A stretch of DNA of 64,000 nucleotides from Bradyrhizobium prioriisuperbiae (GTDB lineage: Bacteria; Pseudomonadota; Alphaproteobacteria; Rhizobiales; Xanthobacteraceae), in assembly GCF_032397745.1 (NCBI RefSeq), contig NZ_CP135921.1, positions 3,832,501-3,896,500 on the forward strand, written 5' to 3'. Both the position numbers and the translations under genes were made by a program. How positions within the stretch are numbered: position 1 is the stretch's first letter; each line of letters opens with the position of its first letter. A model generated the notes under the pieces. The model did not search any database and was not told the origin of the DNA. It saw nothing but the letters and a program-made list of their open reading frames with translations. Of this stretch, positions 25,753-32,868 are shown piece after piece.

Positions 25753-26436
25753 ATGCTCAAATTCTATTTCAACGGCTCGCCGAACCCGACCAAGGTCGCG
25801 CTGTTTCTGGAGGAGGCCGGGCTGCCCTATGAGGCAATTGCCGTCGACACCCGCAAGGGCGAGCAATTCCAGCCGGATTTCCTGAAAGTGAATCCGAACG
25901 CCAAGGTCCCGGCGATCGACGACGGCGGTGCGGTGGTGTTCGACAGCAACGCCATCCTTTTGTATCTCGCCGAGAAGACCGGAATGTTCCTGCCGAGTTC
26001 GCCGTCGCTGCGCGGTGAATTCCTGTCCTGGCTGATGTTCGCGGCCACCGGAGTTGGCCCCTATTCCGGGCAGGCGGTGCACTTCCGCCATTTCGCGCCG
26101 GAGAAAGTCGCGTACGCCATCAACCGCTACATCTTCGAAGCGCAGCGGCATTTCGGCGTGCTGAACGAGCGGCTGGCCGGCCGGAAATACATGGTCGGCG
26201 ATACCTACACCATCGTGGACATGGACGTGTGGGGCTGGGCGCGCATGGTGCCGTTCGTGCTGGGCGAGGAGCAGTGGGCCAAGTTCCCGAACCTGAAGCG
26301 GCTGGTCGACGAGATCAACGCCCGACCGGCGGCCGCGCGCGCCATCGGCCTCAAGGACAAGCACACCTTCAAGGCCGAGATGGACGAGGAAGCCCGCGGC
26401 CACATGTTCCGCCATCTGGCGGTGAAGGCGGGCTGA
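25753..26436 (+). CDS. Glutathione S-transferase
   Basis: A 227-residue cytosolic-type GST. The N-terminal thioredoxin-like domain (residues 1-80) includes the glutathione-site region YFNGSPNPTKVALFLEEAGL and the cis-Pro/Ser segments NPNAKVPAI and FDSNAILLYLAEKTG; an all-helical C-terminal domain follows (GERLAGRKYMVG-type turn, then DMDVWGWARM). It resembles YfcG/YghU-type bacterial GSTs, which reduce disulfides or conjugate electrophiles. It is followed by a strong intrinsic terminator, so it ends its transcript. Confidence 0.9.
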   Translation: MLKFYFNGSPNPTKVALFLEEAGLPYEAIAVDTRKGEQFQPDFLKVNPNAKVPAIDDGGAVVFDSNAILLYLAEKTGMFLPSSPSLRGEFLSWLMFAATGVGPYSGQAVHFRHFAPEKVAYAINRYIFEAQRHFGVLNERLAGRKYMVGDTYTIVDMDVWGWARMVPFVLGEEQWAKFPNLKRLVDEINARPAAARAIGLKDKHTFKAEMDEEARGHMFRHLAVKAG

Positions 26437-26472
26437 CCCCTCGCGGCCGCGGTTTTCGCGGCAACTGGATCG

Positions 26473-26500
26473 AAGGCCGGCGCTCCCGCCGGCCTTTTTT
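26473..26500 (+). terminator. Intrinsic terminator after the GST gene
   Basis: AAGGCCGGCG (26473-26482) and CGCCGGCCTT (26487-26496) form a perfect 10-bp stem around CTCC, followed by a run of T to 26500. It is placed 37 bases after the GST stop. Confidence 0.9.
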
Positions 26501-26506
26501 GTACAT

Positions 26507-26558
26507 AGCGTTTTCGAGCGAAGTGGGTACCGGTTCGCGTGAAGAAAACGCGTCAAAA
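26507..26558 (+). repeat. Dispersed repeat, family C (copy 1)
   Basis: The sequence starts AGCGTTTTCGAGCGAAGTGG and ends GAAAACGCGTCAAAA. Near-identical copies are at 32709-32760 (same strand) and 35621-35672 (opposite strand). It encodes no protein. The ends are partly complementary (GCGTTTTC / GAAAACGC). Confidence 0.85.
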
Positions 26559-26681
26559 TAAAGGACTACTAAAACTTGTAAGCTTATACGATGACTTCTC
26601 GACAAGCGGCCCCGGCCGTGCATGATACCGCCCCGCAATGGCCAACAAGTTGCGGTCCAAACACGGTGCGGGGAGCATGTC

Positions 26682-27785
26682 ATGGCGTTTTCAGGAGGGC
26701 GGTCGGTTGTTCTGCCAGTTGTTTTGATGGTTGCGGCGGTCACCAGCGAGCCGGCGTTCGCAAAAACATACGCCTATGTCGGCAATGCCGGCAGCAACGA
26801 GATTTATGTGTTTTCCATCGAGCCCAAAAAGGGCGAACTGACCTTGATCGAGAAGGCCGCGTTCCCGGGCATCGAGAAGCCGGGACCGTCGACGCCGATG
26901 GCGGTGAGCCCCGATCATCGCTATCTGTTCGCGGGCGTGCGCTCCGATCCGTTCACGGCAGTGACGTTTGCGATCGACGGCAAGACCGGCAAACTGAAGC
27001 ATGTGGGCAACGGTCCGTTGGCGGACAGCATGGCCTACATCTCCACCGACCGCACCGGCAAATTCCTGCTCAGCGCCTCCTATGGCGGCAACAAGGTGGC
27101 GGTGAATCCGATCGGGACCGACGGCGTGGTCAAGGTGCCGGCCCAGGTGGTGCCGACCGGACCGAATGCGCACGCGATCCTGGTCGATCCGTCCAATCAA
27201 CACGCGATTGCGACCAATCTCGGTTCTGACACGGTGCTGGATTTTCGCTTCGATGGGGCGACCGGCAAACTGACGCCCAACGATCCGCCGTCGATCAAGG
27301 TCGCCGACAAATCTGGCCCGCGTCACTTCATCTTTCATCCGAACAGAAAGTATCTCTATCTGATCCATGAACTGGATGGATCGGTTCGGGTGTTCGACTT
27401 CGACGGCAAGACCGGCGGCTTGCGCGAGAAGCAGACCGTGAGTTCGCTGCCCGATGGCTTCAAGGACAAGCCCTGGGCGGCGGACATTCATATCACCCGC
27501 AATGGCCAGTTCCTCTACACCAGCGAACGCACATCGAGCACGCTGAAGGCGTTCAAGGTGGATCCGAAGGACGGCACGCTCACCGCGGTCGGCAGCGTTC
27601 CCACCGAAACCCAGCCCCGCGGCTTCGCCATCGATCCCACCGGCCACTTCCTCGCCGCCACCGGCGAGAAGTCCGACGGCGTCACCGTGTATGAGATCGA
27701 TCAGAAGACCGGCGCACTGACCAAACTGAAATCCTACAAGGTCGGCAAGAGCCCGAATTGGGTGGAGTTCGTCTCGTTCCCGTAA
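26682..27785 (+). CDS. Secreted lactonase-like seven-bladed beta-propeller (6-phosphogluconolactonase family)
   Basis: A 367-residue protein with a Sec signal peptide (about 1-29, ending SEPAFAKT) followed by repeated propeller blades. Each blade shows the pattern of a GKLT/GTLT turn and an F/Y-x-F/Y-D-x-KTG segment (FAIDGKTGKLKHVG, FRFDGATGKLTPN, FDFDGKTGGLREK, FKVDPKDGTLTAVG, YEIDQKTGALTKL). GPRHFIFHPNRKYLYLIHE is the family core. Cytoplasmic relatives hydrolyse 6-phosphogluconolactone or carboxy-muconolactone. The export signal suggests a periplasmic lactone substrate. The ATG at 26682 is supported by GGGGAG 7 bases upstream. Confidence 0.87.
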   Translation: MAFSGGRSVVLPVVLMVAAVTSEPAFAKTYAYVGNAGSNEIYVFSIEPKKGELTLIEKAAFPGIEKPGPSTPMAVSPDHRYLFAGVRSDPFTAVTFAIDGKTGKLKHVGNGPLADSMAYISTDRTGKFLLSASYGGNKVAVNPIGTDGVVKVPAQVVPTGPNAHAILVDPSNQHAIATNLGSDTVLDFRFDGATGKLTPNDPPSIKVADKSGPRHFIFHPNRKYLYLIHELDGSVRVFDFDGKTGGLREKQTVSSLPDGFKDKPWAADIHITRNGQFLYTSERTSSTLKAFKVDPKDGTLTAVGSVPTETQPRGFAIDPTGHFLAATGEKSDGVTVYEIDQKTGALTKLKSYKVGKSPNWVEFVSFP

Positions 27786-27901
27786 TGAACGTCATGAAGA
27801 TGAACCGAGTGGGGATGCGCTGCGCGACGATTGGCGCACCGCGCCGTTTTGTCCCGTGAAACCGGTAAGGGCCGGTTAGGGAAATCCGCTATGCTCGCGG
27901 C

Positions 27902-29095
27902 ATGTCGAATCAAACCACATTGAGGATGCTGTTTGCGGGACTTGCCGCGTGCATCTGCATCGTGCCCGCAGCGTCCCCAGCATCCGAAACCGCTCCCGCA
28001 CACCTGCAACTGGCGCAGCTATTCACCTCGCCGGCGATGGCCGAATACAAGCGTAGGCTCGAGGAATACAAGGCCGCGCGCGCCGAATTCGAGGTGGACG
28101 CGTCGGCCTATTGGACCGCGATCACCGAAAAACGCCGCACCCGCAACGCCAAACGCAGGGATCGTTTGGAGATCGCGGCCGACGATTACGTGCTGGCCCA
28201 GCCGCCGGTCTACACCGGGCCGAAACGGCCGGTGAATCCGGAACCGGAACCTGAGCCCGACAAGGGGACGCGGCCGCCGAAATACATTCCGGTGGTGTCG
28301 GATTTTCTCAAGGCCGCAGCACAACACTTCCAGTTCGCGCCGCAACGCCCCGCAGCCGAAATCGAGTTCAAGCGCGCCTATGTGCGCACCGCTTTGGCCG
28401 AAGGGTTGACGCGTGAGCAGATCGTTCGTGTCTATGCGTTCGAGACCGGCGGCAACGGCAATTACGACCTGCAGTCCGGCTTCGCCTCGGGCCGTCCCGG
28501 TTCGCGGGCGATCTCGACCGCGATTGGCTACAACCAGCTGCTCACCACCAACAGCGTCGAGCTCTTGGCCGAGCGCGGCGATCATTTCATCAAGGTGCTG
28601 ACTGAGCGCGCCCACGCCTTGTCCGGGCCGCCGCGCAAGGCGATGGACCACAAGCTCGCCGTGCTCAAACGTATGGTGGCGTTCTGCAAGACTGTTCCCG
28701 ACGAGTGGAACGAGCATGAAAAACTCGCCAAGACCGAGCAGGGGCTAGGTGTGCACGCCATGGTGCTGGACATCGATGTCGGCCCATTGCTGCAGACCCA
28801 CAAGCTGATGACATCGGTAATCTTCGCCCGCAACAAGGGCACCACGCGACCGTTGACCGCGGCCGAGCTCGAGATGATGAATCTCACCGGCGACGGCACC
28901 GGCCTCGACATGGTGACCATGCCGGCGAGCCTGCGCGAACAGGTGCCGACCTCGAACTTCTTCCAGCGCGGCGGTTACGAACGCAACCCGGTCGCCATCC
29001 GCCACAACACCGTGGCCAAATTGTTCACCGTGATGAATTCGCGAATGGACAGCGCGCAGAACGCGCAGGGCGCGAAGGATCTGGCGGGGCTGTAG
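27902..29095 (+). CDS. Secreted protein with lysozyme-like region, function unknown
   Basis: A 397-residue protein with an N-terminal signal peptide (MLFAGLAACICIVPAASPAS). A charged helical stretch follows (about 45-95, YKRRLEEYKAARAEFEVDASAYW), then a Pro/Glu-rich linker (PEPEPEPDKG) and a C-terminal domain. That domain contains VYAFETGGNGNYDLQSG and AISTAIGYNQLLTTNSVELLA, which resemble the catalytic-Glu and the Gly-Tyr-Asn-Gln region of lytic transglycosylase or goose-type lysozyme folds. If so, it would act on peptidoglycan in the periplasm. I cannot name the family with certainty. It stands alone, 116 bases after the lactonase gene. Confidence 0.75.
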   Translation: MSNQTTLRMLFAGLAACICIVPAASPASETAPAHLQLAQLFTSPAMAEYKRRLEEYKAARAEFEVDASAYWTAITEKRRTRNAKRRDRLEIAADDYVLAQPPVYTGPKRPVNPEPEPEPDKGTRPPKYIPVVSDFLKAAAQHFQFAPQRPAAEIEFKRAYVRTALAEGLTREQIVRVYAFETGGNGNYDLQSGFASGRPGSRAISTAIGYNQLLTTNSVELLAERGDHFIKVLTERAHALSGPPRKAMDHKLAVLKRMVAFCKTVPDEWNEHEKLAKTEQGLGVHAMVLDIDVGPLLQTHKLMTSVIFARNKGTTRPLTAAELEMMNLTGDGTGLDMVTMPASLREQVPTSNFFQRGGYERNPVAIRHNTVAKLFTVMNSRMDSAQNAQGAKDLAGL

Positions 29096-29129
29096 TCGTT
29101 AGTCCCCGCGGCGTGGCCTTCATACTCCG

Positions 29130-29214
29130 CGTCATGCGCGGGCTTGACCCGCGCATCCAGCTTTCTTGACGCAGTGAAGAAAGCTGGATTGCCGGGTCGA
29201 GCCCGGCAATGACG
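29130..29214. repeat. Palindromic intergenic repeat, family B (copy 2)
   Basis: Outer arms CGTCATGCGCGGGCTTGACC and GGGTCGAGCCCGGCAATGACG enclose an inner AGCTTTCTTGACGC / GAAGAAAGCTGG hairpin. It is related to 9933-10022. It separates two plus-strand genes and fills most of the 220-base gap. Confidence 0.8.
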
Positions 29215-29317
29215 GAGAGAGAGGAGGTCTTTTGCCTCAATCAGGAAATTTTCCCCTCGCTTGCCTTCCCCGAAAATAACGATCAGGCTGGCGCCCCCAT
29301 CGCTTAACGGAGTCACC

Positions 29318-29812
29318 ATGCCGAGTGTCTATGAATTCACCGCCAACGCGCTGACCGGCGAGGAATTGCCGCTGGCGAAATTCCAGGGGCAGGTGCTGCT
29401 GATCGTCAACACCGCCAGCAAATGCGGATTCACACCGCAATATGAGGGCCTCGAGGCGCTGCACCGGGCGCACGCAGAACAGGGATTTTCGGTGCTCGGG
29501 TTTCCGTGCAACCAGTTCGGCCAGCAGGAGCCGGGTTCGGCGGATGAGATCGCCGGTTTCTGCACGACCAAATACCACGTGACGTTTCCGATGTTCGCCA
29601 AGATCGATGTCAATGGCGCGCAGGCCCATCCGCTCTACGAGCATCTGAAAAAAGCGCGGCCGGGATTGATGGGCTCGACGGCGGTCAAATGGAATTTCAC
29701 CAAATTCCTGGTCGACCGGCACGGCGCGGTGGTTGCGCGCCACGCGCCGACCACCGCGCCACAGGCGCTGGTCTCCGATATCGAAACGCTGCTGAAGCAG
29801 CCTGCAGACTGA
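29318..29812 (+). CDS. Glutathione peroxidase (Cys type)
   Basis: A 164-residue glutathione-peroxidase family enzyme. The peroxidatic Cys is in NTASKCGFTPQY (about residue 36), the catalytic Gln in GFPCNQFGQQEPG (about 70) and the Trp/Asn pair in VKWNFTKFLVD (about 131-133). Cysteine replaces selenocysteine, as is usual in bacteria; many such enzymes use thioredoxin rather than glutathione. It reduces peroxides. CGGAG upstream of the ATG at 29318 supports the start. The SDR gene follows 16 bases later, so the two are probably co-transcribed. Confidence 0.93.
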   Translation: MPSVYEFTANALTGEELPLAKFQGQVLLIVNTASKCGFTPQYEGLEALHRAHAEQGFSVLGFPCNQFGQQEPGSADEIAGFCTTKYHVTFPMFAKIDVNGAQAHPLYEHLKKARPGLMGSTAVKWNFTKFLVDRHGAVVARHAPTTAPQALVSDIETLLKQPAD

Positions 29813-29828
29813 CGTGGAGGAAAGAGCC

Positions 29829-30605
29829 ATGAAGATCGACGATCTGTTTTCGGTGCGCGGCAAGATCGCGCTGGTCACCGGCGGCAGCCGCGGCCTCGGC
29901 GAGATGATCGCGCGCGCCTATGTCGAGAATGGCGCCAAGGTTTACATCACCGCGCGCAAGGCGGATGCCTGTGATGCGCTGGCCAAGGAGCTGTCGGCCC
30001 ATGGCGAGTGTTTCTCGATTCCGGCGGATCTGTCGAAGATGGAGGAGATCGAGCGCTTGGCGTCGGAACTGGAGAAGCGCGAAAAGCGTCTCGACATTCT
30101 GGTCAACAACGCCGGCGCCAGTTGGGGCGCGAGCTTTGCCGAATTTCCCGAAGCCGGTTGGGACAAGGTGATGGACCTCAACGTCAAGTCCGTGTTTTTC
30201 CTGACCCAGCGCTTGCTACAGCTGCTGGAAGCCGCGGGCTTGCCGGAGTTCTATGCACGCGTGATCAACATCGGCTCGATCGAAGGCATCCGCACCTCGC
30301 ATCTGGAGACGTATTCCTACGCCGCCTCCAAGGCCGGCGTGAATCACCTGACGCGGATCATGGCGAAATTCCTCGCGCCCAAGCACATCGCGGTCAACGG
30401 TATTGCGCCCGGCTACTTCCCCTCGAAGATGACCGCCGGCATCAGCGATGAGGGCAATCGCGAGACGCTGGCGGGCACGCCGCTGAAGCGGATGGGCGAG
30501 CCTGACGACATGGCTGGCATCGCGCTTTACCTCGCATCGCGCGCCAGCGCCTTTGTCTGCGGTGCAGTGATCCCGGTCGATGGTGGGCTCGCGACCACTG
30601 CGTGA
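29829..30605 (+). CDS. Short-chain dehydrogenase/reductase
   Basis: A 258-residue classical SDR (ATG at 29829). The cofactor motif is VTGGSRGLGEMIARAY, the NNAGA motif follows in LVNNAGASWG, and the catalytic Ser/Tyr/Lys are in INIGSIEGIR and YSYAASKAG. The end has the standard VDGGLATTA. The segment after the glycine motif lacks an Asp at the second strand end and has ARKADAC, which suggests NADP(H) preference. The substrate is unknown; it could reduce carbonyl products of lipid peroxidation together with the upstream peroxidase. A GGAGGAAAGAG ribosome-binding region precedes the ATG. Confidence 0.92.
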   Translation: MKIDDLFSVRGKIALVTGGSRGLGEMIARAYVENGAKVYITARKADACDALAKELSAHGECFSIPADLSKMEEIERLASELEKREKRLDILVNNAGASWGASFAEFPEAGWDKVMDLNVKSVFFLTQRLLQLLEAAGLPEFYARVINIGSIEGIRTSHLETYSYAASKAGVNHLTRIMAKFLAPKHIAVNGIAPGYFPSKMTAGISDEGNRETLAGTPLKRMGEPDDMAGIALYLASRASAFVCGAVIPVDGGLATTA

Positions 30606-30638
30606 CGACAAAACGGCCTGATGCAACAGCTTGACGCG

Positions 30639-30737
30639 CTGTCACATTGACGCAGCTGTCATAAATCTCCCTATTCTAGTGCTGGTGTCACACAATGTTC
30701 TCTGGCACAGTCGACCTTTGTGACAGGTTTTTGACAA
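30639..30737. promoter_or_regulatory. Candidate PHO-box-like half-sites upstream of the hydrolase
   Basis: The gap contains CTGTCAC (30639-30645), CTGTCAT followed by AAAT (30656-30666), and, on the minus strand, TTGTCAA-AAAC-CTGTCAC (30737-30720). The last has the 7-4-7 layout of PhoB boxes (consensus CTGTCAT). A weak promoter, TTGACG (30647-30652) and TATTCT (30672-30677), is embedded. The best box faces away from the downstream gene, so the assignment is tentative. Confidence 0.3.
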
Positions 30738-30840
30738 CCTGCGCTTTGAGCGGCGTGGCGGCAGGTGTCGCGGGGGCACGCGACCACAACGGCAACAGAG
30801 AACAGGTCCCGGTTCTGGTGGGAACCGGCGGGACCGGATT

Positions 30841-31815
30841 GTGACACAAACGATGGCATTCGCTTCAGTCAACGAACTCGAACTGGCTTATGACGAGCGC
30901 GGCCCCAAGTCCGGGCCTGCGATCCTGCTGATCATGGGGCTCGGCACCCAGATGATCGCGTGGCCGGAAAGCTTCTGTAATCAGCTGGCCTCCGCCGGCT
31001 TCCGCGTCATCCGTTTTGATAACCGCGACATCGGCCTCTCGACCAAGATCGAGGACGCGCCGAAGATCCGGCTGGCCGCTCTTCTGTTCAACGCTCTCAT
31101 CGGTCGCAAGATCAAGGCGCCTTACACGCTTGAAGACATGGCGGGGGATGCGGTCGGTCTGCTTGATGCGCTCGACATCGACAAGGCGCATATCGTCGGC
31201 GCATCGATGGGCGGCATGATCGCCCAGATCGTTGCCGCGCGTTATCCCGAGCGCACGCTGAGCCTGACCTCGATCATGTCGTCGAGCGGCGATCCGAAAT
31301 TGCCGCGCTCCAAGCCGAAGGTAAACGCCGTGATGTTCGGACGGCGGCCGAAGCCGGACGATCGCGAGCAGCTGGTTCGCTTTGGCATGAAGATGTTCCG
31401 CACCATCGGCAGCCCCGGTTATCCGACGCCGCCGGATGTGCTGCGCCAGAAGGTCGAGGCCTCGATCGCGCGCTCTTATTATCCCGCCGGCACGGTCCGC
31501 CAGTTCGCCGCCATCATCGCCAACGGCAGCCGGGTCGACATGCTCAAGACCATCAAGGCCCCGACACTGGTGGTGCACGGCTCCGACGATCCGCTGGTGC
31601 CGGTCGAAGCGGGGATCGATACCGCTGATCATATCGCGGGCTCGCGGCTTGAGCTCATTCCCGGCATGGGTCATGATTTCCCCGCCGAACTGATGCCGAA
31701 GCTCGCCACCGATATCGTCGCGCACTGCCGTGCCGCCGATCGGGCGATGACCAGTGTCCCGAATTCGAAGTTCGCACCATTTGCCGCACCCCAGAACGAA
31801 CTTCGAATTCGATAA
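30841..31815 (+). CDS. Alpha/beta hydrolase with repeat-encoded C-terminal tail
   Basis: A 324-residue alpha/beta hydrolase. The oxyanion region is LLIMGLGTQMIAWP (about 29-42), the nucleophile elbow VGASMGGMIAQI holds Ser near residue 122, the acid is in VHGSDDPLVP and the His in GMGHDF. It is a clear paralogue of the hydrolase at 44865-45779 (shared FRVIRFDNRDIG and HIVGASMGG). From about residue 304 the frame runs into a 75-bp palindrome, so the last 20 or so residues are encoded by a repeat and are not part of the fold. The start is GTG 30841 or ATG 30853. Likely an esterase or lipase-like enzyme. Confidence 0.87.
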   Translation: MTQTMAFASVNELELAYDERGPKSGPAILLIMGLGTQMIAWPESFCNQLASAGFRVIRFDNRDIGLSTKIEDAPKIRLAALLFNALIGRKIKAPYTLEDMAGDAVGLLDALDIDKAHIVGASMGGMIAQIVAARYPERTLSLTSIMSSSGDPKLPRSKPKVNAVMFGRRPKPDDREQLVRFGMKMFRTIGSPGYPTPPDVLRQKVEASIARSYYPAGTVRQFAAIIANGSRVDMLKTIKAPTLVVHGSDDPLVPVEAGIDTADHIAGSRLELIPGMGHDFPAELMPKLATDIVAHCRAADRAMTSVPNSKFAPFAAPQNELRIR

Positions 31816-31824
31816 GGACACTGG
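31751..31824. repeat. MITE-like palindrome, family D (copy 1)
   Basis: Terminal arms CCAGTGTCC and GGACACTGG enclose inner arms GAATTCGAAGTTCG and CGAACTTCGAATTC. The element overlaps the 3' end of the upstream hydrolase gene and supplies its stop codon. It can fold into one long hairpin that could end the transcript. Confidence 0.85.
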
Positions 31825-31838
31825 CAATTTTATGATTT

Positions 31839-31914
31839 CTAGTGTGCTTTAAGAATGCGAAGTTCCTAAGGAGCCAGCTGCAAAGTTAGAGGAACTTCGC
31901 ATTCGGCACACTAG
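31839..31914. repeat. MITE-like palindrome, family D (copy 2)
   Basis: Terminal arms CTAGTGTGC and GCACACTAG enclose inner arms GAATGCGAAGTTCCT and AGGAACTTCGCATTC (allowing small offsets). It has the same design as copy 1 but a diverged sequence, 14 bases away. The next gene's ribosome-binding site GGGGAG starts right at its end. Confidence 0.85.
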
Positions 31915-31925
31915 GGGAGAGATTT

Positions 31926-32690
31926 ATGAGCGGACGCGAGGACCCTATCAAGGCGCCATCGCGCCTGAAACTCGCGCTGGAGGGCCGAGGGCTCTTTGAT
32001 ATCCCGGCGCTGTTTGCCGCAGCGCCCTTCCTGAGTACGGCGCCGCGCGGCGAACGCCACCCGGTGCTGGTGCTGCCCGGGCTTGGCGCCAACGACCGGT
32101 CCACTTTCGCAATCCGCGGCTTCCTGTCGTCGCTCGGCTACGAGGTGCATGGCTGGGGCCGTGGCCGCAATGTGCGGCTGCCGGAGCTGGAAATCCCCGC
32201 CATCGTGCGCACCGTCAAAGAGCTGCATGAGGCCTCCAACCGGCGTGTCAGCGTGATCGGCTGGAGTCTCGGCGGCATCCTGGCCCGCGAGGTTGCCCGC
32301 GAAGCATCCTCGCAGGTGCGGCTGGTCATTACGCTCGGCAGCCCGTTCGCGGCGCCCAGCGCCAACAATGTCCGCACCATCTGGCGATTGCTGACCGGCC
32401 AGCCGGAGGTGACTGCGACCTCCGCACGCGTGGCCGAACTGGCGCGGCCGTTGCCGGTTCCCGCCACTGCGATCTATACCCGCTCGGACGGCATTGTTGC
32501 CTGGCAGGCTTGTCTCGAACAGGACGGGCCGCAGCGCGAAAACATCGAGGTGCGCACCACCCATATCGGCCTCGGCTTCCATGCCCCGGCGCTGTGGGCG
32601 ATTGCCGACCGGCTGGCCCAGCCGGAAGGCGTCTGGACGCCCTTCAAGCCGGGGCTACTGGTCGCGCCGTTCTTCCCGATGCGGCGTTAA
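31926..32690 (+). CDS. Alpha/beta hydrolase (triacylglycerol lipase-like)
   Basis: A 254-residue alpha/beta hydrolase of a lipase-like class. It shows VLVLPGLGANDRST (oxyanion region, about 47-60), the nucleophile elbow VIGWSLGGILAREVA with Ser near 114, an acid in TRSDGIVAW and His in THIGLGFHAPAL. The short loop LGSPFAAPSANN after the core is typical of PGAP1/lipase-like proteins. It stands just downstream of two palindromes and upstream of the wax ester synthase gene, which fits a role in neutral-lipid turnover. The substrate is not shown by sequence. Confidence 0.85.
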   Translation: MSGREDPIKAPSRLKLALEGRGLFDIPALFAAAPFLSTAPRGERHPVLVLPGLGANDRSTFAIRGFLSSLGYEVHGWGRGRNVRLPELEIPAIVRTVKELHEASNRRVSVIGWSLGGILAREVAREASSQVRLVITLGSPFAAPSANNVRTIWRLLTGQPEVTATSARVAELARPLPVPATAIYTRSDGIVAWQACLEQDGPQRENIEVRTTHIGLGFHAPALWAIADRLAQPEGVWTPFKPGLLVAPFFPMRR

Positions 32691-32708
32691 AGGCGCGATT
32701 AACTTCAT

Positions 32709-32760
32709 AGCGTTTTCAAGCGAAGTGGGCACCGGTTCGCGTTAAGAAAACGCGTCAAAA
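32709..32760 (+). repeat. Dispersed repeat, family C (copy 2)
   Basis: Starts AGCGTTTTCAAGCGAAGTGG and ends AAGAAAACGCGTCAAAA; nearly identical to 26507-26558. It sits just after the lipase-like gene. Confidence 0.85.
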
Positions 32761-32868
32761 CCAATAAGCCACATTTGAATTCAAACGGCCGGTTTGCAAT
32801 TGGCAGGACGATGCCGGACAATACCGGCAACGAGCGCCTAAGGCGTCGAGCTCTCAACGGAGGAAACC

